From Paenibacillus sp. FSL R5-0490 (GTDB taxonomy: Bacteria; Bacillota; Bacilli; Bacillales; Cytobacillaceae), in assembly GCF_001956215.1 (NCBI RefSeq), contig NZ_MRTQ01000001.1, positions 310,001 through 374,000 of the forward strand: a DNA stretch of 64,000 nucleotides, given 5' to 3'. The translations under genes and the position numbers were made by a program. The notes beneath the pieces were generated by a model. It worked only from the letters and a program-made list of their open reading frames with translations. It ran no database searches and was not told where the DNA came from. This document shows, piece by piece, positions 43,206-51,954 of the stretch (the first letter of the stretch is position 1; every line of letters starts with the position of its first letter).

Positions 43206-43250
43206 AAAAAGGAGCCCCAATGAATTTAGAATCAGTGGTTCTCCTTTTAA
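43206..43250. terminator. bidirectional terminator in the S-Ena locus
   Basis: AAAAGGAG/CTCCTTTT arms between convergent Ena genes; long A/T-rich loop. Confidence 0.6.
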
Positions 43251-43261
43251 ATTTAAAGAAG

Positions 43262-43699
43262 TTATTGGTTAAATGGGGAAGGATAGTGGATATTTAGACA
43301 ATATTGCCCTTCGCAATCATTAGCACCTTGTCCAAGGCAAAGGATTTCAAGGGAATCAAATAAATTCTGCACTGTAAGGGATTTACTATTTGGAACACTG
43401 CCTTGTCCTTCCGGCTCAGGAATTGTTAAAGAACCTACAGTTACACCGTTTCTGAGCAAATTAGCAACTAAAGTGTCAGCGCATCCTCCATTATAAGTGA
43501 TAGTCATAGTCCCTACGACTGGAGCGAGTACATTATTTTGTATCGACCTCCAAACAATACGGTCAGGGCTCGCTTGATTACCACAGTCTAATTCAAATGT
43601 CCCGCAAAATTTTTCGCTTAATATGGGACGGCCTGCAGTGCCATTTCCCCCATTCTCATCCGGACAACAGCAGCACATGCTATTACAGCTGGAACACAT
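43262..43699 (-). CDS. S-Ena-type endospore appendage protein 3
   Basis: 145 residues from ATG 43699; GGAGG lies ten bases upstream, while the frame-open TTG at 43708 touches it. MCSSCNSMCCCCPDENGGNG is a Cys-rich connector, then RPILSEKFCGTFELDCGNQ, DRIVWRSIQNNV, and DCEGQYCLNIHYPSPFNQ, closest of the three to the major B. cereus Ena subunits. Convergent with Ena genes 1 and 2, so it is transcribed separately and could be the bulk fibre subunit. Confidence 0.82.
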   Translation of the reverse strand: MCSSCNSMCCCCPDENGGNGTAGRPILSEKFCGTFELDCGNQASPDRIVWRSIQNNVLAPVVGTMTITYNGGCADTLVANLLRNGVTVGSLTIPEPEGQGSVPNSKSLTVQNLFDSLEILCLGQGANDCEGQYCLNIHYPSPFNQ

Positions 43700-44013
43700 A
43701 AAACTCAATCCTCCTTTTTCTATTATAATATTAGCTTGTTTCTTTTTTGTTTGTAGGAATGACCTATCACAAGAGTGAATTTTAAAGAGCTGTGAGCTCA
43801 GTGAGTTATTTTCCAGAATTGATTTCTCTTCTGTTAAACTTAGTCTGGAAAAACGTCTGCAGTTCGCAGGCGTTTTTCAAAATAGGTAAAAAGGTACAAC
43901 TTAACTTGCAGAGTTGCAGGAATACCCCTATCCGTCGGTGAATACAATTAGAAAATGGAAACAGCTTCCTGCATAGAGAAAGGAAGCTAATATTTAAAAA
44001 AGCTGGGGGAAAA
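43700..44013 (+). other. Intergenic region with a terminator-like hairpin
   Basis: Contains AAACGTCTGC/GCAGGCGTTT with TTTTT (43851-43877), not preceded by a plus-strand gene; possibly the end of a small RNA or an antisense terminator of the Ena3 leader. Nothing else recognised. Confidence 0.4.
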
Positions 44014-45039
44014 ATGACTAAGCGAAAATGGGGAATAGCACTTTTGTTAATTGTCTGTTTCATAGGATTAGCCGGGTGTTCAGGAAAAACTGCCGGCGAT
44101 AATGAGCCGGAGAAAAAGGCCGCGGCAGAGAAGTCTAAAGAAGATAAGACAAAAGAGGAGGCAACGGCAGAGGAGCAGGCTAAAGAGGAGGAAAAGAAGG
44201 AAGAAATAAAGCCGGTTGTGGTTAATGTCATTGATCCTGATACAAAAGCAGTGCTAAAGACCTTCAGGCCTGCTGAAATGGGATTTGGTGAGGATGATGA
44301 AAAATATAAAGCAGATGTTGCCCAATGGGCCAAGGAAATAGCGCGCGGAACAGATACAATAAAAGGCTTTGATCAAAGGATGACCCTTGACAAAATTGGT
44401 CCCGATGGCAATATCATTAAAGGGCAGCCTGAGATTATACTTGAAGAAAGCGAATTAGTGGATAAGATCTTCGCTGCTTCTGTAAGCGGCGGGGATGTTG
44501 AGCTGCCGCTTTATGTTTCAGAAAGCGGTTATGATCCTGCTGATGTACCTCATTTAGGAGAAGTAGTCGTCGCATCCTATACTACCAATTTTAACAGCGG
44601 CGTGGCAGGCAGGACAAAAAACATTGAACTCTCAGCAGAAGCCATCAATAATATCATTCTTGGTGAGGGAGATCACTTTTCTTTTAATACAACAGTGGGG
44701 CCCAGTGATGAAGCGCATGGATATCAGCCTGCAGAGGAAGCCATTAATGGCAAGCTCGTAATGGGGATTGGGGGCGGTATTTGCCAAACATCCTCCACTC
44801 TATACAACGCAGTTGATAAAGTCGGGGTCAGTTATGTAGAAAAACACCACCATTCTGTAACGGTGGGTTATGTCCCAAAGGGCCGGGATGCAACCGTTTC
44901 CTATGGAGGCAAAGACTTCAGATTTGAAAACACAACCGGCATCCCGCTTCTTGTAAAAGCAAACTTCGGAAATGGTGTCTTAACAATTGAAATCAGAACC
45001 GCAAAAAAATATGAGGGAATGCTGAAGAAAGCAGTATAA
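44014..45039 (+). CDS. VanW-family lipoprotein
   Basis: 341 residues. Lipoprotein signal FIGLAGC, C22 lipidated; a Lys/Glu-rich linker (about 23-67); a PBP-dimer-like N-domain (about 70-180) and the VanW domain (SYTTNFNSGVAGRTKNIELS, GDHFSFNTTVGPSDEAHGYQ, GIGGGICQTSSTLYNAV, HHHSVTVGYVPKGRDATVSY). Known: VanW-like proteins are surface proteins of unclear function, also found in vancomycin-resistance clusters (not the case here). Single gene, ATG with GCTGGGGG. Confidence 0.88.
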   Translation: MTKRKWGIALLLIVCFIGLAGCSGKTAGDNEPEKKAAAEKSKEDKTKEEATAEEQAKEEEKKEEIKPVVVNVIDPDTKAVLKTFRPAEMGFGEDDEKYKADVAQWAKEIARGTDTIKGFDQRMTLDKIGPDGNIIKGQPEIILEESELVDKIFAASVSGGDVELPLYVSESGYDPADVPHLGEVVVASYTTNFNSGVAGRTKNIELSAEAINNIILGEGDHFSFNTTVGPSDEAHGYQPAEEAINGKLVMGIGGGICQTSSTLYNAVDKVGVSYVEKHHHSVTVGYVPKGRDATVSYGGKDFRFENTTGIPLLVKANFGNGVLTIEIRTAKKYEGMLKKAV

Positions 45040-45045
45040 CTGCAT

Positions 45046-45093
45046 CAGGCACCTAAGCCATATTTCCGGTTTTGGTGCCTTAGCTGTTTTTAA
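45046..45093 (+). terminator. Probable terminator after the VanW gene
   Basis: AGGCACC/GGTGCCT stem with TTTTT seven bases later; modest. Confidence 0.5.
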
Positions 45094-45175
45094 TGCACTG
45101 AATACTTATTTAACGAAAAATAAGCAAATAGCGGAGGGGTTTGTCCACACCATTCCGGTCACTTTTAATACAATA

Positions 45176-45257
45176 ATATAGAAGATCTCCTCCCTAAGGA
45201 TCTTTGGTCTGCATAGTCGCCGCTAATCTGCCAGCCGGATTAGCGGCATTTTTTGTC
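45176..45257 (+). ncRNA. Putative short structured RNA or leader before the chemoreceptor
   Basis: Two adjacent stems, AAGATC/GATCTT (45182-45204) and GCCGCTAATC/GGATTAGCGGC (45219-45247), the second followed by TTTTTT, a strong intrinsic terminator 140 bases before the chemoreceptor start. A weak promoter (TTGTCC, 17, TTTAAT) precedes it. No known riboswitch consensus recognised. Confidence 0.4.
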
Positions 45258-45397
45258 TAATTATGCAAATGATTGCGAAAGGAGGAGAATATTCTGTAAA
45301 TATATGAACCAATAGGTAAAAAGTGCCTGACTTACCAGCAGTTTCATGTTAAATTATAAGTAGAATATCCTATCCTATCTGGAAATGAGGAAAAGGC

Positions 45398-47086
45398 ATG
45401 AAATTATCTGTGGCAAAAAAACTGTTCCTCGGGTTTTTGTCTGTCCTTTTATTATTTGGTCTTGTAGCCGGTTTATCAAATTATGAACTCGGTAATGTTA
45501 ACAGAAATTATCAAAGTTTAATAGATGATAATGTCTCTGAAGTGATGCTTGTAAAAACACTGAAGGCAGAGCTTATGAATGAAGCAGGGGGAATCCGCGG
45601 CTATCTCCTGACAGGCGACTCTACATATCTGAGTGACTATGAAAGTTCCCGCAAGAGGATGGAGCATCATATAAATAAATTGAATGAATTAGCCGGCATT
45701 AAGAAGGAGAAGGAATTGGCGAAAGAGCTGGAATTGCTCCATAATCGCTACCAGAGCATTATTGACAAAGAAATTAAGTTTAAGCTTGAGGAAAATAATG
45801 CTTATATGTCATTAGTTGAAACCTCCGATAAACAGGTCAGCCAGGATTTTAACAAAAAAGCGGATGAACTTGTAAAATATTATGAATCCCAATTAGATGC
45901 CGGGATAAATGAAACTGTCTCGGGCGTTAAATCCTCTCAGACGATTACTTTAATTATTACAATTACAGCCGTTATTGCTGCCATGCTGATCGCTTATTTT
46001 ATAAGCAGAATGATATCCAGGCCGATTAATCTGGCAGCAGCAGCGATAGACAAAGTGGCAGGAGGAGACTTAAGTCAGACCTCTATTAATGTAAAAAACC
46101 GGGATGAAATAGGAACGTTTATTTTATCATTAAATAAGATGGTCCAGGATTTGAGGTCTGTAGTCAGCCAGGTAAGAAGCACATCAGAACAAGTTGCATC
46201 AAGCAGTGAGCAGCTGGCTGCAAGTGCAGAAGAAAGTTCTTTGGCTTCTGAACAGGTAGCAGCTATTTCACAGAAAAATGCTCTGGGAACTGAACAGCAG
46301 CTTTACCGTTTTAGAGAGGTATCTTCTTCAATGGATGAGATTTCTTCCGGAATGCAGCAGATTTCTTCAAGCAGCGAGCTGATGCTTGAAGCAGCGGAAA
46401 AGGCAGATTTTTTAACTAAACAAGGCACTATTTCAGTCGATAATGTTGTAAGGCAAATGAATGAAATAAATACTACAGTAGGCAGTGCTGCTCAGCATAT
46501 CTATACCCTCGAATCCCGATCAAAAGAAATCAGCAATATCGTGGAATTGATTACCACTATCGCAGAGCAGACAAATTTGCTCGCACTTAATGCAGCCATT
46601 GAAGCTGCAAGGGCAGGTGAGCATGGGCGAGGCTTTTCGGTTGTCGCTGATGAGGTCCGTAAATTGGCAGAGGGATCCAAGCAATCTGCCATTCAGATTC
46701 AGCAAATGATAGGGCTTATTCAGGAAGAAACAAAGCATGCCGTTCTGGCAATGGAAAAAGGAAATGAACAGGTAAGGGATGGCCTCGAAGATACAATGGA
46801 AGCAAGTGTGGCTTTTGCTGAGATCGCCAATTCAATGGGTGATGTAACATATAAAGTCGAAGAAGTCTCATCCTCAGTAGAAGAATTGACTGCTTTAACC
46901 ACCCAGATTATTGATGTCATGTCAAATGTTCAGGACATTTCAGAAAAAAATGCAGCAGCTTCACAGGAAACTTCAGCTGCAACAGAAGAGCAGCTCGCCA
47001 CCATGGAAGAAGTATCTTCATCAGCAGGGGCTCTTGCAAAACTTTCTGAAGAATTGCAGGAACTTGTTTCGAGATTTAAATTATAA
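45398..47086 (+). CDS. Methyl-accepting chemotaxis protein
   Basis: 562 residues. TM1 about 10-28, an extracellular four-helix-bundle sensor (about 35-185), TM2 about 190-210, HAMP about 212-262, then a long coiled-coil with the conserved hairpin tip [40 protein letters not shown] (about 388-425). Methylation-type Gln/Glu pairs (AASSEESS-like [14 protein letters not shown]) flank it. Known: membrane receptor that controls CheA. The ligand is unknown; 4HB domains bind amino acids, organic acids or aromatics. ATG with GAGGAAAAGG. Single-gene unit ending in a strong terminator. Confidence 0.93.
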   Translation: MKLSVAKKLFLGFLSVLLLFGLVAGLSNYELGNVNRNYQSLIDDNVSEVMLVKTLKAELMNEAGGIRGYLLTGDSTYLSDYESSRKRMEHHINKLNELAGIKKEKELAKELELLHNRYQSIIDKEIKFKLEENNAYMSLVETSDKQVSQDFNKKADELVKYYESQLDAGINETVSGVKSSQTITLIITITAVIAAMLIAYFISRMISRPINLAAAAIDKVAGGDLSQTSINVKNRDEIGTFILSLNKMVQDLRSVVSQVRSTSEQVASSSEQLAASAEESSLASEQVAAISQKNALGTEQQLYRFREVSSSMDEISSGMQQISSSSELMLEAAEKADFLTKQGTISVDNVVRQMNEINTTVGSAAQHIYTLESRSKEISNIVELITTIAEQTNLLALNAAIEAARAGEHGRGFSVVADEVRKLAEGSKQSAIQIQQMIGLIQEETKHAVLAMEKGNEQVRDGLEDTMEASVAFAEIANSMGDVTYKVEEVSSSVEELTALTTQIIDVMSNVQDISEKNAAASQETSAATEEQLATMEEVSSSAGALAKLSEELQELVSRFKL

Positions 47087-47126
47087 AAGGGACTCAACTG
47101 AGTCCCTTTTTGAGTCCCTTTTGAAA
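47085..47126 (+). terminator. Terminator with a duplicated 3' arm
   Basis: AAAAGGGACTCA/TGAGTCCCTTTT stem, then a direct repeat of GAGTCCCTTTT. Confidence 0.8.
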
Positions 47127-47130
47127 TTTA

Positions 47131-48117
47131 TTACAAGATTTTAATGGTTAAAGGATACAGATATGGAATAAACGGCTCCTCAATTTCTTTCCATTCCTTA
47201 ATTTTAATCATCGGGATCTCTGTTCCATTATAGGCTGCTTTATCTATGACTCCGCTAACTTTGACCCACATATTATCATAGAGTTTCGAAGCTTCCTCCA
47301 TTTCTGATAGAAAGCCAATCATACTTGCATCTGCCACACAATGGGTAATCAAAAACCTTGAAATGACAAGCTGATTGGAAACAAGTCCTTCTTCTTTATA
47401 TATAAATCCCTGAAATTCAATTTCTCTGCCAATGAATTTATCAATATCTTTACTGATTTCCTCATAATACAAACTAAAAACTTTATCATCCATTTTAATA
47501 GCAGGAGCCGAATAAAGGTCCTTTATTAATTGCTCAAACTCTTCATTGGATATTTCCTCTGCTTCCTCATTTACAGATAGGTCATGCTCCAGCTCCTCGA
47601 CTTCTTCCAGCTCTTCTTCAAAAGAAAAGTCTTCAAGTTCAAAGTCTGATACATCTTCATTTTCATCAGAGCCAACCGATGTATTCACCTCTTGTTTTTG
47701 ATTACCAAGTAGGGCAAGCCCACCTTTCTTTTCAGCAATGGAAGCATCAAGCGTTTTTGCAGGCAAGAAGAATCCTGTTAATAGCGGAAATAATATAATG
47801 GAACAAGACACCAGCTTTTTTACTGTAAACGGTGTATCCCCATGATCATGATTATGTGAACAGGAATGCTCGTCATGGTGGGAGCAGTCCTGACCGTGAT
47901 GATATTCGTGAACAGCGGTTTCTCTATTAAAAGTCCATATTCTTGTAATTTGAATAAAAAATAAAAATAAAAACAATATGGAAGCCGATTGGCTTAAGCG
48001 GACATATTTGGGATTAATATACTTGGTTATGTCTCCTGTATAATGAAGCTGAAAAATCAGTCCGCAAAAAGCCAGAAGAATCAGCGCCCTCAACGCCTGC
48101 TGAAAATGTATTTTCAT
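47131..48117 (-). CDS. ycgQ: TIGR03943-type permease partner with His-rich loop
   Basis: 328 residues from ATG 48117 (AGGAGG six bases upstream). Two N-terminal membrane helices (about 10-60), a cytoplasmic or external loop rich in His (HEYHHGQDCSHHDEHSCSHN, about 80-105), another helix, an acidic stretch (about 160-190) and a C-terminal OB-like domain (VFSLYYEEISKDIDKFIGRE, FLITHCVADASMIGFL). Known: the family is always paired with a DUF318 permease, as in B. subtilis ycgQ-ycgR. The His stretch and Zur boxes upstream suggest zinc binding. Its start overlaps the preceding gene's end by a few bases. Confidence 0.85.
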   Translation of the reverse strand: MKIHFQQALRALILLAFCGLIFQLHYTGDITKYINPKYVRLSQSASILFLFLFFIQITRIWTFNRETAVHEYHHGQDCSHHDEHSCSHNHDHGDTPFTVKKLVSCSIILFPLLTGFFLPAKTLDASIAEKKGGLALLGNQKQEVNTSVGSDENEDVSDFELEDFSFEEELEEVEELEHDLSVNEEAEEISNEEFEQLIKDLYSAPAIKMDDKVFSLYYEEISKDIDKFIGREIEFQGFIYKEEGLVSNQLVISRFLITHCVADASMIGFLSEMEEASKLYDNMWVKVSGVIDKAAYNGTEIPMIKIKEWKEIEEPFIPYLYPLTIKIL

Positions 48118-48127
48118 AGCAATCCTC

Positions 48128-49120
48128 CTAAATGAAATTCTGTACAAAAAGCAGCGTGAAAAAGACTGCTGAAGCTGTCAGAACTAATACGCCAAGAACA
48201 AACTTTATCCGAAACACACTAAGCATCATGACTGTATTTTTAAAGTCGATCATGGGCCCGAAGATTAGGAATCCCAGTATGGAAGACTTAGGAAATATGC
48301 TGCTGAATGAGGCACCAATAAAAGCGTCTGCCTCTGAGCATAGTGACAAAACATAGGCAAAGCCCATCATGATCAGTAAGGATGCAACCGGATTATCAGC
48401 ATTTTGCAGAAATGTTTTTGCCGGCATATAGACTTGTACAATGGAAGCTAATAAAGCGCCAATAATCAAATATTTGGCCATGTCAAAAAACTCGTCAATC
48501 GAGTGGGTCAGCATAGACCAAATCCGATCCAGGAAAGAACGGTGGTTTTCGCTGCTGTGGGGTAAATGAAGATTTTTCTTCAATTCCCCCGACTTAAAGA
48601 AGATGCTCACGCTAAAGGCAACGATAATGGCAATTAGAAATCCCAGTCCCATTCGTAAGCCAGCCATTTCAAAATCATTTCCAAAAGCCATGAATGTAGA
48701 AGCAATGACGATGGGATTAATCAAGGGCCCAGTCAGCATAAAACCAATCGCTGCATAAACTGGTACACCCTTAGACATAAGCCGGCGGATGATAGGAACA
48801 ATTCCGCATTCACACGCTGGAAAAAGTGCGCCAGCCACACAGCTCATGACAACAGCAGCCATTCTATTTTTCGGAATCCACCTTTTTATATGGTCTTCTG
48901 TAATGAAAATTTGGATAAACCCTGCAATCAGCACACCTATCAGCACAAAAGGCAATGCTTCTATTAGAATGCTGATAAAGATTACATTCAGGTTTAACAG
49001 GGAAGGCGGAATATCAAAAGATAAACCTAATCCAGAGCTGAAAGATATTAAATATACCAGAATGGCTATCAACATAATGCCCGTTATATCAATGATATGG
49101 CTGCGAAAAACTCGGTTCAT
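48128..49120 (-). CDS. ycgR: DUF318/ArsP-type permease (YcgR-like)
   Basis: 330 residues, eight to nine membrane helices in two repeats, with FPACECGIVPIIRRLMSKGV and SLCSEADAFIGASFSSIF as the family's conserved Cys/Glu/Asp motifs. First gene of the operon with the His-rich partner. Known: DUF318 permeases move organoarsenicals (ArsP) or are of unknown substrate; YcgR is part of the Zur-linked membrane set. Two Zur-like palindromes lie upstream (49137 and 49285). ATG with AGGAGG. Confidence 0.85.
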   Translation of the reverse strand: MNRVFRSHIIDITGIMLIAILVYLISFSSGLGLSFDIPPSLLNLNVIFISILIEALPFVLIGVLIAGFIQIFITEDHIKRWIPKNRMAAVVMSCVAGALFPACECGIVPIIRRLMSKGVPVYAAIGFMLTGPLINPIVIASTFMAFGNDFEMAGLRMGLGFLIAIIVAFSVSIFFKSGELKKNLHLPHSSENHRSFLDRIWSMLTHSIDEFFDMAKYLIIGALLASIVQVYMPAKTFLQNADNPVASLLIMMGFAYVLSLCSEADAFIGASFSSIFPKSSILGFLIFGPMIDFKNTVMMLSVFRIKFVLGVLVLTASAVFFTLLFVQNFI

Positions 49121-49136
49121 AGTATCCTCCTGTGAT

Positions 49137-49163
49137 TAAAAATCGTAATGATTTCGTTTTATA
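49137..49163. promoter_or_regulatory. Zur box 1
   Basis: AAATCGTAATGATTTCGTTT within 49139-49159 agrees with the B. subtilis Zur consensus AAATCGTAATNATTACGATT in most positions; 17 bases before the permease start. Confidence 0.75.
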
Positions 49164-49284
49164 CTGTATATTAAGTTTATGATATTGTAAATGGGATTAT
49201 GAGCATTTTGAAAGGATAGGAGAATTGGAGGATAAAAGGATATAAAGTTTATCCTTGCAAACGCATGAAAATTTTAATGTGATT

Positions 49285-49307
49285 TAAATCGAAACAATTA
49301 CGATTTA
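49285..49307. promoter_or_regulatory. Zur box 2
   Basis: TAAATCGAAAC/AATTACGATTTA, a 23-base palindrome-like site matching both outer arms of the Zur consensus; 165 bases upstream of the permease and at the head of the gene-free plus-strand stretch. Confidence 0.75.
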
Positions 49308-49606
49308 TTAGATGCTTTCCATACTCACGGGCACTTCCAGAGATGGAGAGAAAACCAAATACCACGCACAGGGAAACAAAATGACATAAATAACAGAGCA
49401 ATTGAAAAATTATGTTGCTTTTTCCTAGTCTTGCAGATATGCTCAAATTAGGAGATATACGGAAGGGGAATTGAAATTCTAAATGTGGCATAACTTGAAT
49501 CATTTTAATTTTATAAACGTCTGCCTGCTATTTTGGGGAGAGGTTTGTCTATTTATAAAATGATTGAACAAGGAATGTCTGCTGTGGAATTTTAAACCAT
49601 AAATTC

Positions 49607-49637
49607 GCAGATACCTTGTTGTGTATCTGCATTTTTA
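49607..49637 (+). terminator. Plus-strand terminator without an assigned gene
   Basis: GCAGATAC/GTATCTGC stem with ATTTTTATT. Confidence 0.8.
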
Positions 49638-49692
49638 TTGGAATTTAATCTCCATGCCAGTTCCGGCATGCCCTAAATGGAGGGAACGCTGA

Positions 49693-50448
49693 ATGATCGA
49701 AAAGCAGAATAAAACTGCAATAGTGACAGGTGTCAGCAGCCATCAGGGTATCGGTGCAGCTATTTGCCGAAAATTAGCCAGCCAGAATTTTAATATTTTT
49801 TTTACTTATTGGGATTCGGAGCCCCTTTGGGGAAAAGTATTCACCAAGGAAATATCGGAAACTGGCGTCCTTTGCAAAGGTCTCGAAATTGACTTATCGG
49901 ATGTTCAATCAGCAGAAAAGATGCTGGAATCTGCTGCCTTGACAGTTGGAAATCCGATGATACTTGTTAATAATGCAGCTCATTCAACAAGAGATGGATA
50001 TCTGGAGTTTAATTCTAAAACACTGGATGCGCACTATGCTGTTAATATGAGAGCCGTATTTCTTCTTTGCACAGAATTCGCCAAAAGATTTCAAGAATGG
50101 AATTTGCCATACGGCCGAATCATTAATATGACTTCCGGCCAAGAGATTGGCCCAATGCCCGGCGAATTGGCTTATGCTTCTACCAAAGCTGCCATAACAG
50201 CTTTTACCAGGTCGCTTTCAACAGAAATTGCCCATTTAGGTATAACAGTAAATGCAATTAACCCTGGACCCACTGACTCATCATGGATGAATGAGGAGAT
50301 AAGAAATCACCTTTTGCCTAAGTTTCCAGCGGGCAGAATCGGCCAGCCCGAAGATGCAGCTAATCTGGCAGCATTCCTGGCAGGTGAAGATTCAAAGTGG
50401 ATAACAGGACAGGTGATACATTCTGAGGGAAGGTTCATACGCGGCTAA
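49693..50448 (+). CDS. SDR-family oxidoreductase
   Basis: 251 residues, classical short-chain dehydrogenase: TGVSSHQGIGAAICRKLA dinucleotide site, NNAAHS, catalytic triad S-Y-K in NMTSGQEIG and YASTKAAITAFTRSL, and INPGPTDSSWMN. C-terminus EDSKWITGQVIHSEGRFIRG is typical of 3-oxoacyl-ACP-reductase-like SDRs. The dinucleotide motif carries SSHQGIG in place of the usual TGxxxGIG, as in a group of Bacillus SDRs. ATG with GAGGGAACG; substrate unknown. Confidence 0.9.
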   Translation: MIEKQNKTAIVTGVSSHQGIGAAICRKLASQNFNIFFTYWDSEPLWGKVFTKEISETGVLCKGLEIDLSDVQSAEKMLESAALTVGNPMILVNNAAHSTRDGYLEFNSKTLDAHYAVNMRAVFLLCTEFAKRFQEWNLPYGRIINMTSGQEIGPMPGELAYASTKAAITAFTRSLSTEIAHLGITVNAINPGPTDSSWMNEEIRNHLLPKFPAGRIGQPEDAANLAAFLAGEDSKWITGQVIHSEGRFIRG

Positions 50449-50575
50449 CACGAAAGCAAGTGAAATTTACTTAACAAATTATAGCTATTTATATCATTTT
50501 CGATACAAAATACCCAAAAGGGTTTATTGATCTCCTCCAATGTGTATAAATAGAAGTTATAGAGGGGAGAGAACA

Positions 50576-50902
50576 ATGTTAAATTTATTAAATAACCCTG
50601 ATTTTGTGCAAAAGTGTGAAACTGCTTCCCCGTTTGATATGGTTAAGTATTTAACAGGCGGCAACATTAGAGGATTGGAAAAAATCGCTTTGGGCACGCT
50701 TGCAAACAGAAAACAGCTGCCGCCAAATGTCGTTAATGTTCTAATCGTTTATTTTTTCAGCACGTTTGCAAATAAAGTATATGACCGAAATGATCTTGCC
50801 AGGCTCTATGATTACTGGGCGTCGAATCATGTATACAGTTTTGGAAAAGCACAGGAAATGACTAACGAAGATATAGAAAAAGTCCTGGCCGGCTTAAAAT
50901 AA
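50576..50902 (+). CDS. DnaB_2/DnaD-like replication-associated small protein
   Basis: 108 residues from ATG 50576 (GAGGGGAGAG). SPFDMVKYLTGGN, LPPNVVNVLIVYFFSTFANK and LARLYDYWASNHVYSFGKAQ follow the helicase-loader DnaB C-terminal (DnaB_2) pattern, here without the rest of the loader. Function of such single-domain proteins is unknown; they may modulate replication initiation. A strong terminator follows. Single gene. Confidence 0.6.
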   Translation: MLNLLNNPDFVQKCETASPFDMVKYLTGGNIRGLEKIALGTLANRKQLPPNVVNVLIVYFFSTFANKVYDRNDLARLYDYWASNHVYSFGKAQEMTNEDIEKVLAGLK

Positions 50903-50914
50903 TAGATTATATAA

Positions 50915-50945
50915 AAAGTTCATCCCAATTGGATGAACTTTTTTG
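50915..50945 (+). terminator. Rho-independent terminator
   Basis: AAGTTCATCC/GGATGAACTT perfect stem with TTTTT. Confidence 0.9.
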
Positions 50946-50952
50946 ATATTAC

Positions 50953-51231
50953 TTATTTCTTTTTATTGCTGTATGCTCCTTCTATAGTCTGTTTCATCAT
51001 TTGATGTCCAAGCACCGCCACGCCTGCTGCAACGATTCCATTAAGGAGCCCTTCAAAAGAAAAGCCAAATGCAAGACTGCCTGCAGAAACCGAAATCATT
51101 ACAAGAATCCATACGATGGACCAATCGGGAACTTTGGGTGTCTGTTTCAATGCATACCCAATTACCCACAAAGCCGGGACCAGCATGTAATAATTCTGAT
51201 TTAAAAAATCCAGTAAGTTCAATCCACTCAC
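50953..51231 (-). CDS. Phage-holin-family small membrane protein
   Basis: 92 residues, three hydrophobic segments (about 15-30, 38-55, 60-80): YMLVPALWVIGYALKQTPKV, DWSIVWILVMISVSAGSLAF, GLLNGIVAAGVAVLGHQMMK; basic C-terminus SNKKK. This is the pattern of the phage holin 5_2 group common in Bacillaceae. No other phage gene is near, so it is a domesticated or stand-alone copy. ATG with AGGGGGTG. Confidence 0.75.
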   Translation of the reverse strand: MSGLNLLDFLNQNYYMLVPALWVIGYALKQTPKVPDWSIVWILVMISVSAGSLAFGFSFEGLLNGIVAAGVAVLGHQMMKQTIEGAYSNKKK

Positions 51232-51571
51232 CCCCTGGCTAATGTTTTTAATATAGTTTATGAAATCCCCTTATAAGTTGTTTGTCTGCTTGTCTATAAA
51301 ATAGAAGAGATTTTATTAATAAGCTTGGGAATTATTATGTTCAAAAAAGACGGAATAGTTTGATAAAATGCTGTCAAAGACGCGCAGAATAGTTGACATT
51401 CATTCCTATAAGTGCTAAATTTGAATCAGCCGTTATGCATCGTGTTATATTTTGCTAGCTGCTTTTTCAACCGTTAGGCAATGGTCTGGATGAGTAATGA
51501 ACGTAAAGTAATAAGCGTGTATATGGTGAATTTACACATGGCTTTTTCTAGCCAATAGGAGGATTTTTTTC
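51232..51571 (+). other. Cold-shock gene promoter and long 5' leader
   Basis: TTGACA (51393-51398), 17-base spacer, TAAATT (51416-51421), then about 145 bases of untranslated leader ending in AATAGGAGGA. Long leaders that refold in the cold are usual for csp mRNAs. No other gene seen. Confidence 0.6.
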
Positions 51572-51772
51572 ATGAAAAACGGTAAAGTAAAATGGTTCAA
51601 TGCTGAAAAAGGTTTCGGATTCATCGAAGGTGAAGACGGAAACGACGTATTTGTACATTACTCTGCTATCCAATCTGAAGGTTTCAAATCTTTAGAAGAA
51701 GGCCAAGAAGTTTCTTTCGAAGTTGTTGAAGGTGCACGCGGACCTCAAGCAGCTAACGTAACTAAACTATAA
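51572..51772 (+). CDS. cspD: Cold-shock protein
   Basis: 66 residues. RNP1 KGFGFIEG and RNP2 VFVHYSAI with the [10 protein letters not shown] start and [11 protein letters not shown] end. Known: OB-fold single-strand nucleic-acid chaperone in the cytoplasm. The paralogue (CspB, CspC, CspD) cannot be told with certainty. Codon use is highly biased, which fits high expression. Followed by a strong terminator. Confidence 0.9.
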   Translation: MKNGKVKWFNAEKGFGFIEGEDGNDVFVHYSAIQSEGFKSLEEGQEVSFEVVEGARGPQAANVTKL

Positions 51773-51789
51773 TCGACACACCCATACAA

Positions 51790-51826
51790 AAACAGCCTGG
51801 CCATTAGGTCAGGCTGTTTATTTTTT
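51790..51826 (+). terminator. Rho-independent terminator
   Basis: ACAGCCTG/CAGGCTGT stem with T-rich tail. Confidence 0.9.
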
Positions 51827-51885
51827 ACAGAAATAACTTATTGGAAAATTTCATAATTCAACCATCAATACAGTATAAAAAAAAC

Positions 51886-51913
51886 TTGAAGTTTGGCGAG
51901 TTTCCTGTATAAT
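51886..51913 (+). promoter_or_regulatory. Promoter of the SAM-riboswitch transcript
   Basis: TTGAAG, 16-base spacer, extended -10 TGTATAAT. Confidence 0.75.
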
Positions 51914-51954
51914 GTTCAAACGTGAGTTATTTTAGAATAATTTAATACTATTCA

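Larger units (their letters stand above)
49121..49692. other. 572-base region with two Zur boxes, no clear gene, and a terminator
   Basis: Between the permease operon and the SDR gene. After the second Zur box the sequence to 49606 has no ORF with a ribosome site, then a strong plus-strand terminator (49607-49637) occurs. Frames are broken; the stretch could be a decayed gene or an untranslated Zur-controlled RNA. Confidence 0.5.

Noticed and set aside
44014-45039. Vancomycin-resistance locus (VanW)
   Set aside because: VanW-like lipoproteins are general in Firmicutes; no vanHAX or regulators are present.
49249-49503. 84-codon minus-strand ORF
   Set aside because: It contains the second Zur box in its 3' part, has no ribosome site and no recognisable domain; more likely chance or the reverse of a decayed gene.
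50953-51231. Prophage remnant marked by a holin gene
   Set aside because: No integrase, structural or lysis neighbour; such holin-like genes are common as single genes in Bacillaceae.
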